In this document: piece after piece, positions 1 through 6,342 of the stretch
How positions within the stretch are numbered: position 1 is the stretch's first letter
Layout: every line of letters starts with the position of its first letter
From: Jiulongibacter sp966250325
Lineage (GTDB): Bacteria > Bacteroidota > Bacteroidia > Cytophagales > Spirosomataceae
Assembly (NCBI GenBank): GCA_966250325.1
Contig: CBINGY010000077.1
Span: 1 to 16,720 of the forward strand
Reading direction: 5' to 3'
Length of the DNA stretch: 16,720 nucleotides
Position numbers and translations under genes: made by a program
Notes under the pieces: generated by a model
Told to the model about the DNA's origin: nothing
What the model saw: only the letters and a program-made list of their open reading frames with translations
The model's database searches: none

Positions 1-913
1 TACGCTCTGTAAGGCCATGCAGATTGTAATGTGGTTTCCAGCCCCAGTCTTCTCTGGCATAACTGTCTTCGATATAACCCGGCCAGGAATCGGCTATCTG
101 CTGGCGGAAATCGGGTTTATAATTAATCTGAAAATCCGGCAAAAAGGTTCTGATTTCCGAAGTCAATTCCGCCGGGGTAAAGCTCAGTCCGGATAAATTA
201 TACGATGTTCTGACACTGATTTTATCTGAAGGAGCTTCCATAAGTTCTATGGTAGCACGTATGGCATCATCCATATAAATCATAGGCAATAAGGTATCTG
301 CCGCCAGAAAACAGTCGAAAGTCTCACCCGCCAGGGCCTTGAGAAAAATATCAACGGCATAATCGGTGGTACCACCGCCCGGCAGAGACTGATACCCGAT
401 AACCCCCGGATAACGCAGCGATCGTACATCGAGGCCGTATTTATTGAAATAATACTGGCACCAGTTTTCCCCGGCTGCTTTGCTCATACCGTAAACCGTG
501 GATGGATTCAGCAAGCTGGTCTGAGCTCCTGTTTTCATCGGTAAACCCGGCCCGAAAACCGCGATAGAACTTGGATAAAATACCCGCTGAATCCTTTCCT
601 GACGAGCTACTTCTAGTACATTGAGCAGGGCTTTCATATTGATATCCCAGGTTCGTAGGGGATCGCTCTCGCCTTTGGCCGAAAGGATGGCCGCCAAATG
701 ATAAATCTGACTTATTTCGTGCTTCGTTACCACCTGCCGCAGCTGCTCAAACTTAGTGGCATCCAGAAGCTCAAAAGTTCCCCGGGTTTTCTCGTCCCTA
801 AAAAGATCTGACGCCACCACATGCTCCCTGCCATACTTTAGGCGTAAAGCAGGGATCAACACCGAACCCAGCTGACCGTTTGCACCAATAACCAAAATCC
901 GGGGATTTTTCAT
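1..913 (-). CDS. L-threonine 3-dehydrogenase, NAD-dependent epimerase type (partial, C-terminus off the window)
   Basis: I translated the minus strand from ATG at 913; the frame stays open to base 1, giving about 304 residues, close to the roughly 310-320 of the family, so only a short C-terminal piece is missing. The protein is a short-chain dehydrogenase/reductase of the extended (epimerase) class. The N-terminal Rossmann motif GANGQLG lies at residues 10-16, followed by DLF near 36-38 at the end of beta-2. YHLAAILS (71-78) and YPSSIAVFG (113-121) give the catalytic serine region, and YGMSK (141-145) gives the Tyr141/Lys145 pair. The pattern matches the epimerase-type L-threonine dehydrogenases common in Bacteroidota, which oxidise threonine to 2-amino-3-ketobutyrate with NAD+ in the cytoplasm; that ketoacid is usually cleaved to glycine and acetyl-CoA by Kbl. 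The divergent Lrp-type regulator fits an amino-acid catabolic role. A sugar-nucleotide epimerase is the main alternative. Confidence 0.85.
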   Translation of the reverse strand, partial: MKNPRILVIGANGQLGSVLIPALRLKYGREHVVASDLFRDEKTRGTFELLDATKFEQLRQVVTKHEISQIYHLAAILSAKGESDPLRTWDINMKALLNVLEVARQERIQRVFYPSSIAVFGPGLPMKTGAQTSLLNPSTVYGMSKAAGENWCQYYFNKYGLDVRSLRYPGVIGYQSLPGGGTTDYAVDIFLKALAGETFDCFLAADTLLPMIYMDDAIRATIELMEAPSDKISVRTSYNLSGLSFTPAELTSEIRTFLPDFQINYKPDFRQQIADSWPGYIEDSYAREDWGWKPHYNLHGLTER

Positions 914-950
914 CTTCTGAGTTTTTATGAATGAAGTGTAATTTACTAGA

Positions 951-958
951 CAAAGTTA
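951..958 (-). promoter_or_regulatory. Bacteroidota-type -7 element for the threonine dehydrogenase gene
   Basis: Read on the minus strand this is TAACTTTG, a perfect match to the Bacteroidota -7 consensus TAnnTTTG. It lies 37 bp upstream of the ATG at 913, so transcription would start near 944. No clear TTTG -33 element is visible at the usual distance. Confidence 0.5.
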
Positions 959-1046
959 CAAACCGTATCTTTTTAAAGACCTATTCCATTCAAAGTCCAT
1001 TAAAATAGCTTCACAATTTACATAACGCAGTAATTATTACTTTTAC

Positions 1047-1054
1047 TACCTTTG
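1047..1054 (+). promoter_or_regulatory. Bacteroidota-type -7 element for the Lrp-family gene
   Basis: TACCTTTG matches TAnnTTTG exactly and lies 34 bp upstream of the ATG at 1089. The expected start of transcription is near 1060. That rules out the alternative in-frame-shifted ATG at 1060 as a useful start and supports 1089. The -33 element is not obvious. Confidence 0.55.
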
Positions 1055-1059
1055 CAACA

Positions 1060-1070
1060 TTGATGATCAA
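1060..1070. promoter_or_regulatory. Palindromic candidate operator between the divergent genes
   Basis: TTGATGATCAA is a perfect inverted repeat (TTGAT / ATCAA around one central base) placed just at or after the predicted transcription start of the Lrp-family gene. Lrp/AsnC regulators commonly repress their own gene, and a site here would do that. The link is inferred from position only. Confidence 0.3.
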
Positions 1071-1088
1071 CCCAAATTCTACGGCAAA

Positions 1089-1550
1089 ATGGAACGACTT
1101 GACGAAACCGATAAAACCATTCTCCGCATTTTACAGACAGACGCCAAGAAGTCTGCCAAAGAAATTGCCGCCTCTCTGGGCCTCACTACCTCACCGGTTT
1201 ACGACCGCATACGGCGACTGGAAACCCTGGGCTTTATCAAAAAATACGTAGCCATCCTGGATAAAACCCTGATCAACAAATCGGTGACTTCCATTTGCCA
1301 GGTATCTATGCGATATCACAACGAAACCTTTATTGAGCAATTTGAGCAGGAAATTAAGAAGCTGCCCGAGGTGCAGGAGTGTTACCACCTGGCCGGACAA
1401 GTGGACTTTGTACTAAAAATACATGTGGACAGCCTGGAAGAATACCATGAGTTTGTGAAGTACAAACTGTCAAAAATTGAGAACATTGGCATTCTGAATT
1501 CCGCTTTTGTTCTGAAAGAAATCAAACACAGTTCCGAATATTTCATTTAG
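1089..1550 (+). CDS. Lrp/AsnC family transcriptional regulator
   Basis: A 153-residue protein of the normal Lrp/AsnC length. The N-terminal winged helix-turn-helix covers about residues 4-65: LDETDKTILRILQ opens the domain, and the recognition helix lies around LTTSPVYDRIRRLE (32-45). Residues 66-150 form the ligand-binding RAM domain, with the typical AGQVDFVLKI stretch (102-111), which aligns to the conserved G-x-x-D-F/Y of the family. It would act as a dimer or octamer binding DNA in the cytoplasm in response to an amino acid. It is divergent from the threonine dehydrogenase gene with a 175-bp shared promoter region, which suggests that it controls that gene and itself. The ATG is supported by the -7 element at 1047-1054. 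Family assignment is firm; the effector is not known from sequence. Confidence 0.93.
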   Translation: MERLDETDKTILRILQTDAKKSAKEIAASLGLTTSPVYDRIRRLETLGFIKKYVAILDKTLINKSVTSICQVSMRYHNETFIEQFEQEIKKLPEVQECYHLAGQVDFVLKIHVDSLEEYHEFVKYKLSKIENIGILNSAFVLKEIKHSSEYFI

Positions 1551-1894
1551 TTGGCCGGTACTTAATTGCAAATGCTGGTTAGCTTATTTCCCGGAGGCTG
1601 TCACAGGTACACATCGTACCTCCGAACGTGTTGGTGGTGAAGCTGAATTTCTTCCCCATTAACAGCCGCAGCTATCACACCATCTTGTATGACATGGAAC
1701 TATCCGTGTTTCCGGAAAAATGAAGTGATTATTTCAGGAATTCCTTTGACCTTATTCAAACAGCTGGCGTTGTCAGATCCGAATGAAAGGTTTGCTTCCT
1801 GAATCCCTATAAAACGACAAATTTTATTTAGCTGATCATCTTGACGTCCTCATTTGGAAAAACCCGTAACAGATTAAATTCCAAAGCCCCCGTT
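1551..1894. other. Intergenic region between convergent genes, with a possible gene remnant
   Basis: There is no convincing gene. One plus-strand frame is open from about 1583 to the TGA at 1721-1723 and reads like protein (a stretch VHIVPPNVLVVKLNFFPIN, about 1607-1663), but it has no start and no family I recognise, so it may be a decayed fragment. A short hairpin, GGTAC-ACATC-GTACC, lies at 1606-1620 without a T-tract. No clear terminator serves either convergent gene. Confidence 0.35.
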
Positions 1895-2740
1895 TCAATC
1901 ATTCACAACCAGCTTATACCCTACTCCGCGTACATTGATTATTTGGAGCCGTGGATCAGCCTCCAGTTTCTTGCGGAGTTTTGAAATATAGACATCCAGC
2001 GTGCGGCCAATATAATCACCGGAGCCACCCCAAACCTGCTGAAGAAGGTAATCCCGTTCAACGGTTTCGTTCAGATGTTTATACAAAAAATGCAGCAATT
2101 CCGATTCCTTGGAAGTGAGTTCGGTATCGGTGTTTTGATGGTTCAGAATCTGTTTGCGGGTGTCAAAAAGGAAGGCTCCCAGCGTAATTTTGTACCCCTC
2201 AGGTTCAGGTTTTACTTCCCGGTTTCTGAAATAAAAGACCAATCCGCCAAAAACGAGCAAGGCCATCACAGAAAAAGCCCAGGTATTTCCTGCGGCCAAA
2301 CCCCTTTCGGTGGGTTTTAAGATGGTAAAAAGCAGGGCATAACAGGCTTTGGGCTGGGTACGTCCTTTGCAGGGCACCAGATCCGATTTTCCGGTAGGAG
2401 TTATTTCGTAACTATAGACAATCTGCCAGGTCTGGCAATGCTGCACTTCCACCAGATAATCCTCTGCCAGTCTGGTTTCTTTGACCAGGCTATCAACCAG
2501 CCTCACCAGTTCCTCCGGTTCAAACGGAAACTCCGATTCAAAAGAAACGCGGTAGGCATCGCCCACCTTCTCTACCGGCAAAACCCGGGAAAGGCTGTCG
2601 CCCCCTTCCAGCAGTACCTGGTGACCGATCATTCGGAGCGAAACCAGAATATGGCTTTCCTCTGCCGTCTGGGCCTGTGCAGCAAGACACAGACACAACA
2701 GCCCACTCCATACACCTATTTTCAGAAGCACCTTTCGCAT
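1895..2740 (-). CDS. Membrane-anchored winged-helix regulator (periplasmic N-terminal domain, cytoplasmic OmpR-type DNA-binding C-terminus)
   Basis: The best start is ATG at 2740, giving 281 residues; a TTG six bases upstream is possible. Numbering from that TTG: residues 5-25 are a positively charged N-terminus followed by a hydrophobic stretch (KVLLKIGVWSGLLCLCLAAQ) that is a signal peptide or signal anchor. Residues 26-153 are polar and should be periplasmic, with cysteines at 104, 126 and 135 that could form a disulfide. Residues 155-172 are a transmembrane helix followed by the positive FRNREVK. Residues 185-280 are a winged helix of the OmpR/PhoB C-terminal type, with LTSKESELLHFLYKH (210-224), the recognition helix around GRTLDVYISKLRKKLE (247-262) and the wing RGVGYKLV (273-280). 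It lacks a phosphoreceiver domain and so looks like a one-component sensor-regulator that acts at the membrane. The domain order is the reverse of ToxR/CadC. Its signal and targets are unknown; the divergent small membrane gene is the nearest candidate target. Confidence 0.8.
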   Translation of the reverse strand: MRKVLLKIGVWSGLLCLCLAAQAQTAEESHILVSLRMIGHQVLLEGGDSLSRVLPVEKVGDAYRVSFESEFPFEPEELVRLVDSLVKETRLAEDYLVEVQHCQTWQIVYSYEITPTGKSDLVPCKGRTQPKACYALLFTILKPTERGLAAGNTWAFSVMALLVFGGLVFYFRNREVKPEPEGYKITLGAFLFDTRKQILNHQNTDTELTSKESELLHFLYKHLNETVERDYLLQQVWGGSGDYIGRTLDVYISKLRKKLEADPRLQIINVRGVGYKLVVND

Positions 2741-2836
2741 ACACAAATCTACGGCAGGTTCTGCCCAATCAAAAGGTTTTACAGGCCGTTTTACATTAAT
2801 TTACATTGATTAACCTCTTCTTTTTCAAGTCCTTAT

Positions 2837-2844
2837 TAGTTTTG
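2837..2844 (+). promoter_or_regulatory. Bacteroidota-type -7 element for the small membrane gene
   Basis: TAGTTTTG matches TAnnTTTG. Transcription would start near 2851, so the ATG at 2869 is the start codon, and upstream in-frame starts (2806) would not be on the transcript. A clear -33 element is lacking. Confidence 0.45.
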
Positions 2845-2868
2845 ATCACATTTCAATTCCAACGTCTT

Positions 2869-3057
2869 ATGAAAAGCAAACTAACTTATCTTTTTCTGGG
2901 ATCTCTGCTGCTGATGGCTCTGGCCTCTTTCTATTTCAAAAGTGAAAGCCGAATCCCCAATCAACTCCCGAAAACCGTGAACCCACAAAAACCGATTCAC
3001 ATGCTGGATTACCACCGTATTTTTTATCCGGATCTGGTGAAGAATGATAACTGCTAA
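2869..3057 (+). CDS. Small single-pass membrane or exported peptide, unknown function
   Basis: A 62-residue protein starting MKSKLTYLF. Residues 4-22 form one hydrophobic helix after two lysines, so it is a signal anchor or signal peptide. The remaining 40 residues are polar, proline-rich (NQLPKTVNPQKP) and end in a single cysteine. I do not recognise a family. The frame is longer upstream (to a non-ATG start at 2806), but the -7 element at 2837-2844 and the good ATG favour 2869. It is divergent from the membrane-anchored winged-helix regulator (129 bp apart) and precedes the AraC-type regulator by about 50 bp. It could be regulated by either. Short length makes the call moderate. Confidence 0.5.
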   Translation: MKSKLTYLFLGSLLLMALASFYFKSESRIPNQLPKTVNPQKPIHMLDYHRIFYPDLVKNDNC

Positions 3058-3070
3058 ATCGGGAAAAGGC

Positions 3071-3083
3071 GTAACTTCGTTAC
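3071..3083. promoter_or_regulatory. Inverted repeat overlapping a weak -7 element before the AraC-type gene
   Basis: GTAACTTCGTTAC is a perfect 5-bp inverted repeat with a 3-base centre. It contains TAACTTCG, one mismatch from TAnnTTTG, 24 bp upstream of the AraC-type start. It may be an operator or promoter, or just a short hairpin between the two genes. Confidence 0.25.
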
Positions 3084-3106
3084 ATATCATAAGTTAAACG
3101 ATTTTA

Positions 3107-3541
3107 TTGAGAAACCAGGAAGAGGCATATCCCAAAGTCTATCTCTATCAGAGAATTGTTCAGGCTAAACTGTACATGGACCGCAACTTTGGTGAAAACA
3201 TAGATCTCTCGCAGATTTCTGACGAGGCCAGCTTTTCCCGCTTCCATTTTATACGTCTTTTCAAAAGCTGCTACGGCAAAACCCCGCATCAATACCTCAA
3301 AGCAGTGCGTCTGGAAAAGGCCAGACTCCTGCTTCAGCAAAACCACAGCGTGACCGAGGTATGTCAACGGGTGGGTTTTGAAAGTGTGGGTTCCTTCAGT
3401 AATCTTTTCAGAGCCGAAAACGGGATTTCGCCTGTCAACTACCTGAAGGAGCAGCAAAAGTTAAAGGCGGCTACCCTACAGCAGCCCAGACTTTTCGTGC
3501 CCTCCTGTTTTTCTTCTCAAAACGGCTGGTTTGAAGAATAG
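3107..3541 (+). CDS. AraC-family transcriptional regulator, DNA-binding domain only
   Basis: A 144-residue protein consisting almost only of the AraC/XylS C-terminal domain, like the stand-alone MarA/SoxS type. The first helix-turn-helix is around LSQISDEASFSRFHFIRLF (34-52), followed by the linker helix FKSCYGKTPHQYLKAVRLEKA (part of 52-72). The second is around VTEVCQRVGFESVGSFSNLF (82-101), ending in the signature GISPVNYL (106-113). There is no N-terminal effector domain. The start is TTG at 3107: a stop (TAA) lies just upstream at 3095, and the next ATG (3176) would cut into the first helix of the domain. About 30 residues of unknown role follow the domain. The VOC-fold gene begins 59 bp downstream, so this protein probably regulates that unit; this is inference from order. 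Confidence 0.87.
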   Translation: MRNQEEAYPKVYLYQRIVQAKLYMDRNFGENIDLSQISDEASFSRFHFIRLFKSCYGKTPHQYLKAVRLEKARLLLQQNHSVTEVCQRVGFESVGSFSNLFRAENGISPVNYLKEQQKLKAATLQQPRLFVPSCFSSQNGWFEE

Positions 3542-3560
3542 CAATTTTCAATAAGCCGAC

Positions 3561-3570
3561 TTTCCGGAAA
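3561..3570. promoter_or_regulatory. Palindrome in the promoter region of the VOC gene
   Basis: TTTCCGGAAA is a perfect 10-bp palindrome. It lies just ahead of AATCTTTG (3576-3583), a one-mismatch -7 element 17 bp upstream of the ATG at 3601. Position suggests an operator. AraC-type proteins usually bind direct repeats, so the binder is uncertain. Confidence 0.25.
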
Positions 3571-3600
3571 ATTCGAATCTTTGTAAAAAACAAACACCGT

Positions 3601-4026
3601 ATGATTACAAAGATGAGCATCACCAATTTGCATGTACTGGATCAGGACCGTGCAAAGGATTTTTATGTGAACAAACTGGGCTTTAAACTGGTGGATGATA
3701 TCCCCATGGGCAATGGCAACCGCTGGCTTACTGTCTCTCCACCTGAACAGCCCGACCTGCAGATTGTGCTCTTTCCGCTTACCGTGGGCAAAAAGATTTC
3801 TAAGGAAAAATATGACGTACTGGTGGAGTTGATGGAAAACGGAGCCTTTGGGGGCGGGGTGCTCACCTGTAAGGATATTTTTGCTACGTATGAAGAGCTG
3901 AAGGCCAAAGGTGTAGTTTTCAAAAAGCCACCGACCAAAGAGTTTTATGGTACCGAAGCTCTGTTTCAGGACGACTCGGGCAATTACTTTTCGCTGCAGC
4001 CCATAGACCAGATGACCCAGGTATGA
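3601..4026 (+). CDS. VOC superfamily protein (glyoxalase/bleomycin-resistance/dioxygenase fold)
   Basis: A 141-residue protein of the usual single-unit VOC length. It shows two beta-alpha-beta-beta-beta modules: ITNLHVLDQDRAKDFYVNKL with LGFKLVDD in the first, and GGVLTCKDIFATYEELKAKG followed by TEALFQDDSGNYFSLQP in the second. His11 is in the place of the first metal ligand of metal-dependent members, but the usual glutamate on the last strand is replaced (FSLQP, about 130-134), so it may not be a typical metal enzyme. Members of this family include glyoxalases, fosfomycin/bleomycin resistance proteins and dioxygenases; the substrate cannot be read here. It follows the AraC-type gene and overlaps the next gene by 4 bp (ATGA), so it is co-translated with it. 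Confidence 0.88.
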   Translation: MITKMSITNLHVLDQDRAKDFYVNKLGFKLVDDIPMGNGNRWLTVSPPEQPDLQIVLFPLTVGKKISKEKYDVLVELMENGAFGGGVLTCKDIFATYEELKAKGVVFKKPPTKEFYGTEALFQDDSGNYFSLQPIDQMTQV

Positions 4027-4475
4027 AAAGCATCTTTGACGCTGCCACCCGGGCAGAGCTCACCGAACGAATCGAGCAAATTAAGGAAACGGATACGGCC
4101 CGATGGGGCAAAATGAATGTATATCAGATGCTTTTACACAATGGCTACTGGAACGCCTGGATGCTGGGAAAAGGCGATTTCAGCTACCGGCAGGAGTTTC
4201 CGGGAAAGATCTTTGGAAAAATGGCCTTGCGGAAAATGATCAGAGACGATAAACCGCTTGACAAAAACATACCTACCTCCAAACCATTCAAACCCACGAG
4301 CCCAATCTGCGATCTGGAAACAGAGAAAGCCCGCTGGATTTCGCTGACCGAAGCCTACGCCACCTACCATAACCCCGCCTTTATCCACGACTTTTTCGGT
4401 AGCATGAGCCGGGAAGAAATTGGTATCCTGGTCTATAAACACAGCGACCATCATCTGAGACAGTTTGGCAAGTAA
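4023..4475 (+). CDS. DUF1569 protein (DinB-like four-helix bundle, probable metal site)
   Basis: A 150-residue protein. QMLLHNGYW (35-43) supplies His39, and the C-terminal KHSDHHLRQFG (139-149) supplies His140, His143 and His144, the layout of the DUF1569 branch of DinB/YfiT-like helical bundles. In those the histidines hold a metal, and some relatives are thiol transferases (bacillithiol or mycothiol) or detoxification enzymes. The start ATG is inside the stop of the VOC gene (ATGA overlap), a sign of translational coupling and shared function. A hairpin terminator follows 8 bp after the stop. Together with the AraC-type gene this forms a compact regulator-VOC-DUF1569 unit, possibly for handling a small toxic or reactive compound. 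The function is inferred. Confidence 0.82.
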   Translation: MKSIFDAATRAELTERIEQIKETDTARWGKMNVYQMLLHNGYWNAWMLGKGDFSYRQEFPGKIFGKMALRKMIRDDKPLDKNIPTSKPFKPTSPICDLETEKARWISLTEAYATYHNPAFIHDFFGSMSREEIGILVYKHSDHHLRQFGK

Positions 4476-4482
4476 GGTCAAA

Positions 4483-4517
4483 GGAAAGATAAAAAGAAAC
4501 TACTTTTTATCTTTTCC
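4483..4517 (+). terminator. Rho-independent terminator after the DUF1569 gene
   Basis: GGAAAGATAAAAAG (4483-4496), a 6-base loop, and CTTTTTATCTTTTCC (4503-4517) form a 14-bp stem with one bulged base. The stem itself carries A- and T-tracts, so it could work in both directions. It marks the end of the chromosomal-type unit and the edge of the AT-rich island. Confidence 0.75.
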
Positions 4518-4883
4518 TATCTCGGTTATTCATTCACCAACCACTCATTTTAGAATAAACCTAGCAGAAACCAGCTCAGAACCTATTCTGAGCTCAGGAA
4601 ACCTCATGACCGTGCTTATTTCGCCAATTTCAATTGCCAATTTACCCAGTTGGGAAATTTATCCACATTGTTTATCTTCCTTGTCAAAAGCTCTTATTTT
4701 TAGGGAGTTAAACAGCATAATAGAATGAAATCCGTTGCACGTCTAACCGAAATTAATCAATTACTGTCGGCTTTATCTCTGAAAATAGATACTTAAATAA
4801 GAATGCCTTTGCGGAAATATTCATTGACTAAAGCTATCAAAAAAGGGAATGCATTAATACGCTCGTTTTGCTCAATTTGAAAA
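4518..4883. other. AT-rich gap before the nuclease gene
   Basis: I find no gene. The plus-strand open frame that runs through 4465-4728 has no credible start and passes through the terminator. The gap holds a perfect 9-bp hairpin (AGCTCAGAA, loop CCTA, TTCTGAGCT) at 4573-4594, a direct repeat GCCAATTT near 4623 and 4636, and TGCCTTTG (4804-4811), one mismatch from TAnnTTTG and a weak promoter candidate for the nuclease gene. Confidence 0.5.
4573..4594. repeat. Perfect 9-bp hairpin of unknown role
   Basis: AGCTCAGAA - CCTA - TTCTGAGCT. There is no T-tract on either side, so it is not a simple terminator. It may be an operator or part of the boundary of the accessory region. Confidence 0.5.
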
Positions 4884-6290
4884 ATGAACTGGAGAGAGTA
4901 CGAAAAAGAAATACATCAGCATTTTCAGGAAATGTACCCTGAGGCTGAAACAACATATAACTCCACTTTGCTAGGGAGATACTCAAAAATTGACCGGCAG
5001 ATTGATGTTTTGATCGAAGACTATGCTGCCGGTGACAGAATTCGAATTATGGTTGACGGCAAATATTTTTCGGAAAACATTGATGTAAAAGAAGTTGAGT
5101 GTTTTATCGGAATGATGCAGGATGTTGAAGCGGACAAGGGACTGCTCATAACTCAAAAAGGTTATTCAGAAGCAGCGATTATGAGAGCTCATAATGATCC
5201 CAATCGAATAGAATTAGACATCTTGAATTTTGAAGAACTAAAACAATTTCAAGGATTTGTTGTACTTACATATAGTGGAAAACATGGAGTTGTTATGCCA
5301 AGTCCATTTGGTTGGATTATAGATGCAACAAGACGAGAAGGCATGTTGGCCACTCTTTACCAAAGAGGGTTGACTTTAGAAAAAGCTGGCAAGAACAAGG
5401 AGTGGATGTATGTGAACATCTTCAGTAAAAATGATGAAATAAATGATTTAGACGCATTCTGTAAGATGCAAGAATCTGACACCTGGCTATATAAGCCTGA
5501 CTCAAAAATTAGCTATCGAAAGACTATTAAGCGAAAGGATGCGAATACGCTTCTTCGACTTATTCAAATTAACTCATATCCGACACCAGAATTTACTGGA
5601 TTTGTTGAATTCGAAGAATTCATCTTTTTCTGTGTTTTATTTACGCCAGAAGAACTTGAGGAAAAGAATCTAAAAAAATTAGAATATATCATCTCAAAAG
5701 TTCTACCATTTCAAGTTGATGTTGAAAGCGAACTAATAAGTAATTTGAGTGCACTCGAATGTCAACTTGAAAGAGCAGAGGATAAGGTTACAAAAGCTGA
5801 AATACTAATTAGACAAGGAGACATTCTAAAAAAACTTGTAAGATTTGAAGATGCAGAAGAGCGATACAATGAAAGCGTAAAACTCTTGAGCACTTCGTAT
5901 GGAGCGTTAAAAGGTAAAATTGATCTATATCTTTTTACAGATAGATCAGACGTAGAACTGAATAAAGTGGTTGACGATTTTTGCCGGCTCGATCCAGCTA
6001 ACCCAACTGTTTCCCAAGATATCATTGACTTATTTTCTGCGTACGGCAAGATTAACGATATATTCAAAGTGATGAACAGAAAGATTTCTGATTATTCTGA
6101 AAACAAGGAGGCTCAAGGGAATTTTAACTATCATTTAGGACTACTATGTTCAGATATTAATAAAGACCAAGATGCTAAGAATTATTTTTCAGAAGCAAAA
6201 CGTTGCTTTTCAGGAACTATTGAACCAGATCATCCAATATTTGAATTAATTGAAGAAAATTTAAAAAGAATAAAACTGGGCAATACATAA
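4884..6290 (+). CDS. Mrr-like restriction endonuclease domain fused to TPR-like helical repeats
   Basis: A 468-residue protein. Residues 1-125 read as a PD-(D/E)xK nuclease of the Mrr type: an N-terminal helix WREYEKEIHQHFQ with Glu7, RQIDVLIED (38-46) with Asp41, RIMVDGKYF (54-62) with the D58-x-K60 pair, and then VECFIGMMQDVEADKGLLIT and KGYSEAAIMRA, the helix-strand-helix that closes the Mrr domain (usual form F...m.d..a.kGi..t..gfs..A). The usual ECK is DGK here. Residues 130-290 hold an unrecognised middle region. Residues 303-338 (ILIRQGDILKKLVRFEDAEE...) and 411-443 (FNYHLGLLCSDINKDQDAKN...) look like TPR units. Mrr-type nucleases cut foreign or modified DNA, and a sensor-like TPR tail would suit a defence protein. 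No methylase is beside it, so it is not a classical restriction-modification pair. The gene is AT-rich compared with the upstream unit. Confidence 0.75.
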   Translation: MNWREYEKEIHQHFQEMYPEAETTYNSTLLGRYSKIDRQIDVLIEDYAAGDRIRIMVDGKYFSENIDVKEVECFIGMMQDVEADKGLLITQKGYSEAAIMRAHNDPNRIELDILNFEELKQFQGFVVLTYSGKHGVVMPSPFGWIIDATRREGMLATLYQRGLTLEKAGKNKEWMYVNIFSKNDEINDLDAFCKMQESDTWLYKPDSKISYRKTIKRKDANTLLRLIQINSYPTPEFTGFVEFEEFIFFCVLFTPEELEEKNLKKLEYIISKVLPFQVDVESELISNLSALECQLERAEDKVTKAEILIRQGDILKKLVRFEDAEERYNESVKLLSTSYGALKGKIDLYLFTDRSDVELNKVVDDFCRLDPANPTVSQDIIDLFSAYGKINDIFKVMNRKISDYSENKEAQGNFNYHLGLLCSDINKDQDAKNYFSEAKRCFSGTIEPDHPIFELIEENLKRIKLGNT

Positions 6291-6291
6291 T

Positions 6292-6342
6292 GGATAGCAC
6301 ATGCCCTTCAGGACGCGTGCCATACACTAAACCGTTAGTGGC
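6292..6342. repeat. Imperfect hairpin and cassette boundary between nuclease and HEPN genes (attC-like)
   Basis: GGATAGCACATGCCC (6292-6306), loop TTCA, and GGACGCGTGCCATAC (6311-6325) form an imperfect hairpin. It is followed by CACTAA-ACCG-TTAGTG (6325-6340), whose right arm contains GTTAGTGGC (6334-6342). That last motif begins the inverted repeat that brackets the HEPN gene. Imperfect folding and a GTTrr end resemble an integron attC site. The usual AAC at the left end is not seen, so this one is the weakest of the set. Confidence 0.35.

Noticed and set aside
1606..1620. GGTAC-ACATC-GTACC hairpin as a terminator of the Lrp-family gene
   Set aside because: The stem is only 5 bp and no T-tract follows on either strand.
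2744..2751. Minus-strand TAGATTTG, a perfect -7 motif next to the membrane regulator
   Set aside because: It lies only four bases before the ATG at 2740, so transcription would begin inside the coding region; also used to doubt the upstream TTG start.
2075..2809. Plus-strand open frames opposite the membrane regulator
   Set aside because: They are shadows of a minus-strand gene with clear domain content.
4659..4667. TTATCCACA, a perfect DnaA-box sequence
   Set aside because: It is a single copy with no further boxes, no AT-rich unwinding repeats and no replication genes nearby; a chance match in AT-rich sequence is more likely than an origin.
4465..4728. Open frame of 87 codons after the DUF1569 gene
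   Set aside because: It has no ATG at its start, begins inside the preceding gene and reads through a strong terminator; its composition is not protein-like.
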